Of a stretch of DNA of 64,000 bases, positions 42,873 through 53,090 are shown piece by piece. A model generated the notes under the pieces. The model was given only the letters and a program-made list of their open reading frames with translations. It did no database searches and had not been told where the DNA came from. The translations under genes and the position numbers were made by a program. The stretch is taken from NCBI GenBank assembly GCA_036365515.1, contig CM070876.1, positions 107,597,310 to 107,661,309 on the forward strand. The letters are read 5' to 3'. The stretch is from Torymus aiolomorphi. Its lineage: Eukaryota; Arthropoda; Insecta; Hymenoptera; Torymidae. How positions within the stretch are numbered: the stretch's first letter is position 1; every line of letters begins with the position of its first letter.

Positions 42873-43088
42873 TCTATAATTTCTTAATAGTTTTGAATTT
42901 TTAATCGGACTTCAACGAGCAAATCTCTTATGCGTTAGTCGAATGTCTATTCTCAAATCGAGAAAGGTAGCTTTTGTTTAAGCTTTCTCCTCTCTCGATA
43001 AGAATTTTTTGACAAACGGCGACACACATAAGAAAAAAATTTTTTTAAAATGAATAACTATTAATTTCGGAATAAAATATAATATCGG

Positions 43089-43155
43089 GGAGTTTCGTCC
43101 TTGTCCTACTTGGTGGACTCGTCAGGAAGACCCAAGTAGACATATCTTCGACTCC
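43089..43155 (-). ncRNA. Hammerhead ribozyme 1 (type III)
   Basis: Minus-strand order: GGAGTC (stem III strand plus cleavage triplet GTC), stem I GAAGA/TCTTC, core CTGACGAG, stem II GTCC/GGAC, core CGAAAC, stem III ACTCC. All invariant hammerhead nucleotides are present. The predicted cut is between 43150 and 43149. This copy has a G where the others have C in loop II, outside the loop-loop pairing. Confidence 0.9.
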
Positions 43156-43539
43156 AAAATAATGAAATTACTCTGAATTCTTATAGTGTGTAAGTTGTAA
43201 TTTTATATGTGGATTTGAAAAATTGGTTGCCATCTAGTGTCAAAAGGTTGGAACTAAGATTATACAAGAAAAGGCATTTTAGTGTCCGAATGCCATTTGA
43301 TTCTAAATATGTTAAGCGCTCGTGGTGCTATCTTAATAGTTTTGAATTTTTAATCGGACTTCAACGAGCAAATCTCTTATGCGTTAGTCGAATGTCTATT
43401 CTCAAATCGAGAAAGGTAGCTTTTGTTTAAGCTTTCTCCTCTCTCGATAAGAATTTTTTGGCAAACGGCGACACACATAAGAAAAAAATTTTTTTTTAAA
43501 ATGAATAACTATTAATTTCGGAATAAAATATAATATCGG

Positions 43540-43606
43540 GGAGTTTCGTCCTTGTCGTACTTGGTGGACTCGTCAGGAAGACCCAAGTAGACATATCTTC
43601 GACTCC
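43540..43606 (-). ncRNA. Hammerhead ribozyme 2 (type III)
   Basis: Identical stems and core to ribozyme 1, with the common loop II. The predicted cleavage between 43601 and 43600 is 451 nt from the site of ribozyme 1, defining the monomer RNA length. Confidence 0.9.
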
Positions 43607-43988
43607 AAAATAATGAAATTACTCTGAATTCTTATAGTGTGTAAGTTGTAATTTTATATGTGGATTTGAAAAATTGGTTGCCATCTAGTGTCAAAAGGTT
43701 GGAACTAAGATTATACAAGAAAAGGCATTTTAGTGTCCGAATGCCATTTGATTCTAAATATGTTAAGCGCTCGTGGTGCTATCTTAATAGTTTTTAATTT
43801 TTAATCGGACTTCAACGAGCAAATCTCTTATGCGTTAGTCGAATGTCTATTCTCAAATCGAGAAAGGTAGCTTTTGTTTAAGCTTTCTCCTCTCTCGATA
43901 AGAATTTTTTGACAAACGGCGACACACATAAGAAAAAAATTTTTTTAAAATGAATAACTATTAATTTCGGAATAAAATATAATATCGG

Positions 43989-44055
43989 GGAGTTTCGTCC
44001 TTGTCGTACTTGGTGGACTCGTCAGGAAGACCCAAGTAGACATATCTTCGACTCC
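43989..44055 (-). ncRNA. Hammerhead ribozyme 3 (type III)
   Basis: Full core CTGACGAG...CGAAAC and three stems on the minus strand; predicted cut between 44050 and 44049, 449 nt from ribozyme 2. Confidence 0.9.
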
Positions 44056-44436
44056 AAAATAATGAAATTACTCTGAATTCTTATAGTGTGTAAGTTGTAA
44101 TTTTATATGTGGATTTGAAAAATTGGTTGCCATCTAGTGTCAAAGGTTGGAACTAAGATTATACAAGAAAAGGCATTTTAGTGTCCGAATGCCATTTGAT
44201 TCTAAATATGTTAAGCGCTCGTGGTGCTATCTTAATAGTTTTTAATTTTTAATCGGACTTCAACGAGCAAATCTCTTATGCGTTAGTCGAATGTCTATTC
44301 TCAAATCGAGAAAGGTAGCTTTTGTTTAAGCTTTCTCCTCTCTCGATAAGAATTTTTTGACAAACGGCGACACACATAAGAAAAAAATTTTTTTAAAATG
44401 AATAACTATTAATTTCGGAATAAAATATAATATCGG

Positions 44437-44503
44437 GGAGTTTCGTCCTTGTCGTACTTGGTGGACTCGTCAGGAAGACCCAAGTAGACATATCTTCGAC
44501 TCC
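44437..44503 (-). ncRNA. Hammerhead ribozyme 4 (type III)
   Basis: Full core and stems on the minus strand; predicted cut between 44498 and 44497, 448 nt from ribozyme 3. It lies in the unit truncated at the inversion (44640). Confidence 0.9.
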
Positions 44504-44851
44504 AAAATAATGAAATTACTCTGAATTCTTATAGTGTGTAAGTTGTAATTTTATATGTGGATTTGAAAAATTGGTTGCCATCTAGTGTCAAAAGGTTGGA
44601 ACTAAGATTATACAAGAAAAGGCATTTTAGTGTCCGAATGCGTTGAAGTCCGATTAAAAATTCAAAACTATTAAGATAGCACCACGAGCGCTTAACATAT
44701 TTAGAATCAAATGGCATTCGGACACTAAAATGCCTTTTCTTGTATAATCTTAGTTCCAACCTTTTGACACTAGATGGCAACCAATTTTTCAAATCCACAT
44801 ATAAAATTACAACTTACACACTATAAGAATTCAGAGTAATTTCATTATTTT

Positions 44852-44918
44852 GGAGTCGAAGATATGTCTACTTGGGTCTTCCTGACGAGTCCACCAAGTA
44901 CGACAAGGACGAAACTCC
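44852..44918 (+). ncRNA. Hammerhead ribozyme 5 (type III)
   Basis: Now on the plus strand, after the inversion: GGAGTC, GAAGA/TCTTC, CTGACGAG, GTCC/GGAC, CGAAAC and ACTCC, with the cut predicted after 44857. Loop I holds TACTTGG and loop II CCAAGTA. Confidence 0.9.
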
Positions 44919-45302
44919 CCGATATTATATTTTATTCCGAAATTAATAGTTATTCATTTTAAAAAAAAATTTTTTTCTTATGTGTGTCGCCGTTTGCCAA
45001 AAAATTCTTATCGAGAGAGGAGAAAGCTTAAACAAAAGCTACCTTTCTCGATTTGAGAATAGACATTCGACTAACGCATAAGAGATTTGCTCGTTGAAGT
45101 CCGATTAAAAATTCAAAACTATTAAGATAGCACCACGAGCGCTTAACATATTTAGAATCAAATGGCATTCGGACACTAAAATGCCTTTTCTTGTATAATC
45201 TTAGTTCCAACCTTTTGACACTAGATGGCAACCAATTTTTCAAATCCACATATAAAATTACAACTTACACACTATAAGAATTCAGAGTAATTTCATTATT
45301 TT

Positions 45303-45369
45303 GGAGTCGAAGATATGTCTACTTGGGTCTTCCTGACGAGTCCACCAAGTACGACAAGGACGAAACTCC
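45303..45369 (+). ncRNA. Hammerhead ribozyme 6 (type III)
   Basis: Plus strand, same architecture; cut predicted after 45308, 451 nt from ribozyme 5. The flanking unit ends at 45608, at the right direct repeat. Confidence 0.9.
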
Positions 45370-45620
45370 CCGATATTATATTTTATTCCGAAATTAATAG
45401 TTATTCATTTTAAAAAAATTTTTTTCTTATGTGTGTCGCCGTTTGTCAAAAAATTCTTATCGAGAGAGGAGAAAGCTTAAACAAAAGCTACCTTTCTCGA
45501 TTTGAGAATAGACATTCGACTAACGCATAAGAGATTTGCTCGTTGAAGTCCGATTAAAAATTCAAAACTATTAAGATAGCACCACGAGCGCTTAACATAT
45601 TTAGAATCTATAATTTCTTA

Positions 45621-46280
45621 TTCAAAGCTATAGATAGAATAATAAGTTATTAAATTGATCCATGAAATGTTTTCTACTTTGTGACTAAATAATTAATTAA
45701 ATATTTCTATTATTTAATAACACATAATTTTTACAAATAAAACTTTTCCTTGTTTCATTAGCATCCAAAAGCTGAGGTATTTTAATATGTAATCGCAATA
45801 TTTTTGTTTGTTGTTGTTAAAAAAGAAAAGAACAATGTATATTTTTTTTAATTGTCAACGATGTTATTGTTAGTCGTGGCATTACTTCTAAAATCTTTCA
45901 TGTGTGAATCTTTTTACTGTCTTCGTAAAAATTTCTTAGAATTTCATTATTCAAACTTATATTATTCCGATCGCATTTTTATAAAGTTATTAACTTTCTT
46001 AGGAAATATAATTGTTTTTCACAAAATTCTGACAAGTTGATACAAACAATTGTAGACAAACGGATAAGTGGTTATAATTTTAAATTGTATATTTGGTAAA
46101 ATCTGGATCACCTTAGGGTTAGTTCACCAAGAAGTGGGATGGTTTTGCTTCAAATGGAAAAGTTCAGCTGCAATTATAATTCTCTATTGCTGTATTAAAT
46201 TTGGAAAAAATAAGAAGAGATTATGATCGATGTTAATATTGAGTATGTTGTCCATATCCTAAAACAAAAATGTTATGTTA
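45621..46280 (-). other. Gypsy-2 3' noncoding sequence
   Basis: AT-rich; continues the Gypsy-2 body beyond the array. It follows the integrase stop at 46281 and shows no env-like reading frame. Confidence 0.5.
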
Positions 46281-47640
46281 TTATTTTTTATTATTAACAA
46301 GGCTTAATTTATTTGTATGGACTGTTTTTGCCTTTTCTTTATAGTCTATGACAACATTATTATTTTCATTTACTTTAATAATGTCAAAAGGGCCATGATA
46401 ATGATCTTTTTCAAGTTTCCCTGGTTTAGGTTCTTTGATCAACCATACTTTATCTCCCATTTTAAATTCTCTTGGGTTAATAAATCTGTCATAATATATC
46501 TTTGATTTTTCTTTTGACCTTATTAATTTTTGTTTTGCTATTAAGGCAATTTCTCTCATATTATTAATGAGTTTTTCTAAATATCCATTATAGGTCGTAA
46601 TAATTCTGATTTTTTTACTGGTTCGCTAGACGGAATTCTAGCAGGACAGGCAAAAACTAGTTCATATGGTGTGAATTGATGGCTAGTATGTACACTAGTA
46701 TTATAATGAAATTGTGCAAAATCCAATAGTTCATCCCATTCATATTTCTTTGTAGAAAAATTTTTTAAATATTCACACAACGGGTGGTGTTCTCTTTCTA
46801 ATGAACCATTAGATTGCGGCGAGAAAGCTGTAGTTTCAATTTTATCAAATTTAAACCTTTTAGCTATCTGTTTCATTATTTTACTCGTGAAATTTGCCCC
46901 TCTATCGGTTAGTACTATCTTTGAACATCCAAATATACATATAAATCTTTTTATAAAAGCATCTGAAACCGATTCTGCTGTTTGATCTTTTAAGCACACT
47001 AAAATTACAAATTTTGATAATTGATCTTGTATAGATAAAATATATTTATTATTATGTTTAGTAATATTAAATGGTCCTACAATATCCATTGCGATTTTAT
47101 CGAATGTTTTCCCCGGTGTATCTGTGATAATCATTGGTTGTTTAGTCTGTTTCCGCTTTAATTTATTTCTTTGACAATCTTCGCATTTTTTGATTCTGTT
47201 TTGGATGTCTGATTTTAAGTTTTCCCAAAAATATTTTTCCTTAAGTCTATTTTATGTTCTATTTACACCTGAATGTCCTCCTATCATAGAGGAGTGATAC
47301 ATGTTAAAAATTTTATCCCTGTCTTCAATTTTTACATATTCAATATTATTTAAACATATTATTACCTTTATATTTGTATTGCTAAATATTTCTTTTAATA
47401 CTTCCTCTATTTCTAACCAATTTATATTTAAAATTTCTATATCCCTAGAAATACTATAAATACATATATTCTTAGTAATTAATAATTCTTTTAATTGATT
47501 AAATAATTTCGCTAAATTTTCTTTTATTAATTTACATGATACGGACGTATCTATGTATAACATAAATAGTTTTTTATTCTCTATATTTATTATATCTATA
47601 CTATCTTTTGTAAGTGATAGTTTTGGTTTTGTTTTTACTT
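46281..47640 (-). pseudogene. Gypsy-2 integrase, broken
   Basis: On the minus strand: the zinc-binding His pair in YHSSMIGGHSGVNRT (about 47275), an in-frame TAA at 47252-47254, then CEDCQRNK (about 47180). The catalytic core has Asp in MDIVGPFN (about 47085), Asp in LTDRGANFTS (about 46900) and Glu in SPQSNGSLEREHH (about 46805). It shifts frame near 46590 into the C-terminal DNA-binding domain (46281-46559) with FKMGDKVWLI and HYHGPFDIIKV. It would insert the cDNA; the stop and shift inactivate it. Confidence 0.85.
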
Positions 47641-48090
47641 TTGATTAATAAATCAGTATTTTTATCTAATGATTTTCCTTTTAAATTTATTAAATGAACA
47701 ATATTATCGTTTCTAAATTGTATAGAATTTTTAGAATAAATGATATTATTAATTTCCGGTATATTTTCTTTGTTTTCCTCAATTTTCTCTTCTTTTCTAC
47801 CTGTAGTCATTTTTTTGTCATTTTTCCTAGGTCTGCCCCTTTTTCCTTTAATTTTCTGTCTATCTTCATTCATTACTTTGATTTTGTCATCGTTACTAAG
47901 AATTCTAGGTTGTTCGTTATTTTTATTTAATATTTTCTTATTTTGTGCTCTGGTAATAACAAATATCTCTACTGGATTCCTAGATAGAGCATCTGCATTT
48001 GCGTTCTGTTTTCCCGGCTTGTATACGATATCAAATTCGTAATCTGATAATTTCAGTCTCCATTTTTGGACTCTTGTATTATTCAGCTGA
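47601..48090 (-). pseudogene. Gypsy-2 RNase H tail and linker, frameshifted
   Basis: A one-base shift near 48085 moves the reading frame. In the new frame the RNase H end WRLKLSDYEFDIVYKPGKQN and ADALSRNP (about 48060-47985) is preserved, followed by a Lys/Arg-rich linker KGKRGRPRKNDKK (about 47840) with an AT-hook-like GRPRK. It ends at 47601, and the next frame opens near 47630. Confidence 0.7.
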
Positions 48091-49404
48091 TCTTAACGAT
48101 AACAGCGGTTTGTGATCAGTAACTATTGTGAATTTGTTTCCATATACGTAATTTTTAAACGTTTTTATGGCAAACATTATTGCCAATGCTTCTTTTTCAT
48201 AGGTGTGATATTTAGTTTCCGCTTTATGTAGACTTCGTGATGCGTAAGCTATCGCTGGGTCTTTGCCAATTTTTCCTTGCGACAAAACTGCACCTAAAGC
48301 AGAATTCGAAGCATCTGTTGTAATAATGAATGGTTCATGAAAACGTGGATATTCTAAGATTGGTGCTATGCATAATAATTCTTTAATTTCCTCAAAGGCT
48401 TTTTGTTGGTCTTTTTCCCAATGAAACTTCACGTCTTTTTCTAGCAATATATTTAAGGGTTTTGTTACTTTTGCGTAATTTTTTATAAATCTTCTATAGT
48501 AACCTGAAAGCCCTAGAAACTCTCTAATATTTTTAACATTTTTCGGTGTAGGAAATTTCTTTACTGTTTCTATTTTCTTTGGATCAGGTTTTATTCCGTG
48601 TTCACTAATAATGTGACCTAAATAACATACTTCTTTTTTAAAAAATTCACATTTTTCTGGTTCTAATGTTAAATTCGCTTCTCGTAATTTGTGTGCAACT
48701 GCATTGAATCTTTCGTTGGCTTCTGTCATAGTTTCGCCAAAAATAATTATATCGTCGATGAATACGAAGCATATCTTACCGATTAAATCGCCTAAGACTG
48801 TATTTAAAACTCTTTGAAATGTACGCGGTGAGTTTCTTAATCCAAAAGGTAATACTCGAAATTCAAAACGTCCCAATGGATTGATGCTAAATGCAGTTTT
48901 ATGTATATCACTTGGTTTCATAGGAATTTGGTGAAATCCCGACTTTAAATCTATAACGTGATAAAACTTAGTTTTCCCCAATTGATCGAATATTTCTGTA
49001 ATGTTTGGGAGTAAATATGGATCTGGAATTGTCTTTTCGTTTAGTTTTCTGTAATCTATTACTAAACGCCATCTTATTTTTCCGTCTGCTAACTGTTTTT
49101 TTGCTATAGTCCATGCTGGAGCGTTAAAAGCACTTTTTGAGTTTCGAACTAGGTCATTTGTTATTAATTTTTGAGTTTCCTCTATCGCGATTTCTTTTAA
49201 TTTATGAGGTAAAGGAAATTGCTTTACGTATACGGGTTTATCATCTGTTAAATTTATTTCATGTTGTTCTACATTACATGATCCTAAACTGTCTCCCTCT
49301 AGCCAAAATATATCCTTATTTTTCAATACTAGATCCTTAATCATTGTTTTACTATTTCCAGGCAAGTTTTCGTAACATATTTTTTCTAATAATCTTTCTT
49401 CTCA
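48079..49404 (-). pseudogene. Gypsy-2 reverse transcriptase and RNase H
   Basis: A 428-codon open stretch (49365-48079), preceded in frame by a TGA at 49402-49404. RT motifs: IRWRLVIDYRKLNEKTIPDP (about 49075), FYHVIDLKSGFHQIPM (about 48960), VLPFGLRNSPRTFQ (about 48850), catalytic FVFIDDIIIFG (about 48750), and CYLGHIISEHGIKPDPKK (about 48600). RNase H: TTDASNSALGAVLSQ (about 48320) and YEKEALAIMFAIKTF (about 48190). All catalytic Asp residues of RT are present, so this is the best preserved part of the element. Confidence 0.9.
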
Positions 49405-50837
49405 TTTATATTCTTTAAAATCTTGTACTGACTCATTTGTTCCTATAAAATTTATTGATCCCAAATTTAAAATTTCATTTTCATCTATGTTAAAGTCTTC
49501 TGTTATCTGAAAATCTTCAGGTAAATTGTCTATTTCATAAGATATAAAGCTATATTCTTTTTCATTTCCATAGAGTTTATTATAATCTTCTAAATCTACT
49601 TCAATCTTTTTATTCATTATTGTCAAAAATTATTTATAATCTGTTGATTCGATTTCCTCAAAAGCGATTGCTTGGTCATTATTTTCAAAAGCAATATTAA
49701 TATTATTTATTAATGACTTAATATTATTTTCGTCATTTTCCAAAATTTCCTCATAATGTAAATCATTTATATTTTCTGGTAGAATTTCATTTAACATTTT
49801 CTTTTGTAAATCCTTTCCTTCTGCATTTAATATTGGAATCGTATTTAAAATTTTCATAACGTCATCATATAATGTTATTTCTGAATTTATATTTACTTCA
49901 TTTTTATTGATTAACTCAGGTTCATAAGATATTAAACAAGATGATTTCTCCATTTCATCCTCAATTTGAAAATTTTCAGTTTTTTCGTTTATTTGTATTA
50001 CTTGTTCGCAATTTTCATGAATTATGGGTACTAAGCTTTGTTTTTCGTCCGTATTTTCTAACATTTTCTTTAAAACTTCCTTCTGTTCTATTGTTATTCT
50101 TGATTTTAATTCTTTATCCGTTTTTTGTGACTTTTTAGATACTGTATTAAGATTATGATTTAATTTATGGGCTGCTTTCAGTTTGATCTTACTATAATTT
50201 ATTTGTAAATAGCCCTCGTCTAGTCTTAATTTTTGTTCAGTAAGAATTTTGATTCCTAAAATCCCGTCGTAAGGTAAACAAAAATTTGGTGGTGCTACAT
50301 GGAAATCAATATTCAGTCCATTTATATTCATTTTAATTACTCCTAATGTTTTAATTGTTTTATCTGTAATACCAGATAAATGAATTTTCCTATTTTCTAA
50401 AATTATATTAGAAGGTATCTGATTTCCCTTGATAATATTTAACTGAGCCCCACTATCTACAAGTAAATTACATTTTTTATTTGTGTAGTGGTTTTCTATT
50501 TCAATATACTGCAGTGAGTTTTCTAATTTCAGAAAATACATTGCAATTTTGGTTGCTGCTATTCTTTCTTGTGTTTTTTCATTTTTAATACTATTTATTT
50601 CAAAATCACTTAAATTTATTTCGTTATTATTTATAATTTCTGATCTATTTATTGCCTTATTTTTCTCGATGTTTTCCGTAATATTCTTTAAATTCTTTGT
50701 AATCAATAAATCGATGTCCGTGTCTTTCCCTCCGTTGGTGATACCATCACTATTAAATGTACCTACTTTAATATCTGCGCTATCTTTGAGTGGTTTTTTG
50801 TTAATCCTTCTAGTCCACTCATTTCCAGAAGAATTTG
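49405..50837 (-). pseudogene. Gypsy-2 protease region
   Basis: Pol is read in the -1 frame relative to gag from 50840. The frame stays open through the spacer to the aspartic protease site LLVDSGAQLNIIKG (about 50460-50420) and GILGIKILTEQKL (about 50260). A long Glu/Asn/Ile/Lys-rich low-complexity segment (50150-49640) precedes a TAA at 49630-49632, and the frame continues to 49405. The processed enzyme would cut Gag and Gag-Pol. Confidence 0.8.
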
Positions 50838-53090
50838 TTAGTTTTTCGAAGTTTGTTGATTAAGTACTGATCGTGACGCACATTCCTCAGTTGTGTAATT
50901 CGTGTTTTTACAAATTTTACAAAATTTATCTAATTTATTTTGTAGCATCTTGATTTCATGGCAATTCTTTATTTGATGTCCATTTTTATTGCAAAAAGAG
51001 CATTTAATTTGTGCCGTCAGATTTTTTAATTTTCTACAATCTTCCAATGTATGCCCGGTGAAATTACAATATTCGCATTTTATACTTTGTGTATTAACGT
51101 TCCCCCGATAGTTACTGTTTGAATTCCTTGAAAAATGATTGCTGTTCTGGTTATTTGTTCGGAAAAATCCATTCCTATTTTTATCTCGATTTTCATAGGA
51201 TTTATTTAAGGCATTGTAATTGTTACTTGGGAATGTACATTGTTGGTTATTGCTTATTTTCCTACAAGTTTTTGCTGAATGCCCCGGCATCTCGCAAAAT
51301 TGACAAACTTCTTTATTCTGAGACTTTTGTTGTCTATTTTGCATAATTAAAACTTTTACGTTCTCGCAATCCGCGGTTTCGTGACCTTCATCTGCACATA
51401 TCGCGCACCATATCGTTCCTTTGTTTATCGTGCAGTATTTCATTAAATGCCCGAGGTTGTTTCACCTCTTACACAATGCTGACGGGCAATTTTTAGCTGT
51501 CTGTGACGCGCTGCCACAGGCGTCGCATACTTCCGTAATTCTTACCGAATTATTGCACGTAAGCGGATCGTGTCCTCTTTCCTTACATCTCCAACACAGC
51601 TCGTATTCTGTAATAGTAGGACATTGCGTAACCTCGTGTCCCATATTTTGGTAGTATTGACAATGATTACTCTGCATCTTATTTAACTTACACGCATCTA
51701 TTGAGTGGCCTTCCGTACTACACAATTTGCAAATTAATTTTATTACGTGCTTAGCTGTTCTGCAATGATATGATACATGCTCCTTACTTTTGCAATAAAC
51801 ACATGAAGCTTTCATGCAAAATAATGCTTCGTGATTTATTTTCTTACATAATTGGCAAAAAACTTGTTTAATTGTGTTTGGAATTGGAGTTTCGAAATTA
51901 AACAATATGCTTGTAGTATCATTTCTTAAGCTATTTTGCTTTTTTAAGTTTGATTCTATTTCAATTGCTTTTTGTACTGCGTTATCCATATCTTGGTGTT
52001 CTCCGAGTTCGATTCTAATTTCTTGTTTTAATCCTTTTTTAAAACTACTGAGTATGTCGGTTTTTAATCTAGTTTTATATTCTGTTAGAATTTCTCCTGT
52101 TACATTAGGTTCTAATTTTTTTAATTCTATTATTTGTGTACCCAACACTCGTAATTTGTTTGCAAAACATAGTACATCTTCATCTGATTTTTGAATTTGT
52201 TGTGTTGGGTTTCCGTATAATGAATGTATATTATCCGTTGATGGATATATTTAACGTATTTTTTTAATAAAAGTTTCAATACTTTCAATTTCTACATTTG
52301 CTAATGCTTTATAAATTTCTCCTTTGAGCTTTATTTTGAGGATCTGTACTAGGTTCGATTCATCATTATTCGATATTATTCTTTTTGCTTGTTTTAATTT
52401 TTCTATATATTCCTCTAGTTGGATATTTTTCCCGTCAAAATCCGGTACTAACTTTGCAACTTCTTTAAGTGGTAATTTTAATGCTTGGTTTGCCATTTCT
52501 GGTTCTAGATTTATTAAATCTTCGTTTATTTGAATTTCTGGCAGTTCGTTATTACTTGTATTATCTCTAGCCAAAATCAAACTTTTTTCATTAAAAAATC
52601 CTTCTATATCCGTGTAGTCGTGTTGCCTACCGTTTTCTACATATATTGATTCTTCAAAAAATGCTGGGCTCTGACTTGGTGTGTTTGGAGTATGAAAATT
52701 TGTTGGTGATAATATATCCCGTTTTATTTCCGGAATAAAAAGATTATTTATATTTTTATTTGATATATCTTGTTTTTGTGTGGGGTTTTTAATATTCTGT
52801 TTTTTGACTGAATGTTGTGCATCTAGTTCGTTATGGTCTATTTTTGAAGTTGATAGAATTGAAAGTATTTCCTCATTTTCCTGTGTTTTTGAGTTAATGT
52901 AGATATCCGATGAAGTTCTATTTAATTGTGTATTTGGAGGTGATCTTGGTACTTTTGGTCTTCTTTCAAAAATGTTCGTTTGTTTATTTATATCATCTAC
53001 TTGCTTTTTAAGTTCTGTATTTCTTTGGGTAGTCCGTCTGATTATAATCCCTTCGTTTCCTTTACTTTCTATACCTTTCTGATTTGACAT
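50838..53090 (-). pseudogene. Gypsy-2 Gag with ~12 tandem zinc knuckles
   Basis: A single minus-strand frame from ATG 53090 to TAA 50838, with two internal stops: TAA at 52251-52253, and a TGA near 51461 at a position where a knuckle Cys is expected. The N-terminal part is Asn/Lys/Ile-rich, then capsid-like (KLVPDFDGKNIQLEEYIEKL, about 52450). From about 51857 to 50878 come twelve CCHC-type units spaced about 25 residues apart: CQLCKKINHEALFC, CVYCKSKEHVSYHC, CKLCSTEGHSIDAC, a degenerate one, CWRCKERGHDPLTC, a degenerate one, one broken by the stop, CAICADEGHETADC, CQFCEMPGHSAKTC, CEYCNFTGHTLEDC, CSFCNKNGHQIKNC, and a last unit with Tyr for His. Most Gypsy Gags have one to three. Confidence 0.85.
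50841..50847 (-). promoter_or_regulatory. Putative -1 ribosomal frameshift site
   Basis: On the minus strand the gag frame ends TCG AAA AAC TAA. A -1 slip on the heptamer GAAAAAC gives CTA ACA AAT, exactly the frame that leads into protease. It resembles the A AAA AAC class of slippery sites, with G in the first position. No downstream stem or pseudoknot was checked. Confidence 0.55.

Larger units (their letters stand above)
42887..45608. mobile_element. Hammerhead-ribozyme tandem array (retrozyme-like)
   Basis: Units of 448-451 bp: four copies with ribozymes on the minus strand (phase markers CTTAATAG at 42883, 43332, 43783 and 44231), then an abrupt inversion at 44640/44641 and about two copies with ribozymes on the plus strand (CTATTAAG at 44668, 45119 and 45568). 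Every unit carries a full hammerhead core. The array is bounded by the direct repeat TCTATAATTTCTTA (42873-42886 and 45607-45620); because the array ends share CTTA and TC with it, the true target duplication may be 8-14 bp. Tandem ribozyme units with no protein are the form of animal retrozymes and of Penelope-like terminal repeats, whose transcripts self-cleave into unit-length, circularisable RNA. A 73-codon frame recurring in the units overlaps the ribozyme surroundings and looks incidental. Confidence 0.85.

Noticed and set aside
43209..43430. 73-codon ORF repeated in the ribozyme units as a possible protein
   Set aside because: It recurs only because the unit recurs, overlaps no known domain, reads antisense to the ribozyme strand, and is broken or shifted in two of the copies.
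45621..46280. An env-like third ORF downstream of the Gypsy-2 integrase
   Set aside because: No frame longer than about 60 codons and no signal or membrane pattern; likewise none between pol and LTR in the BEL element.
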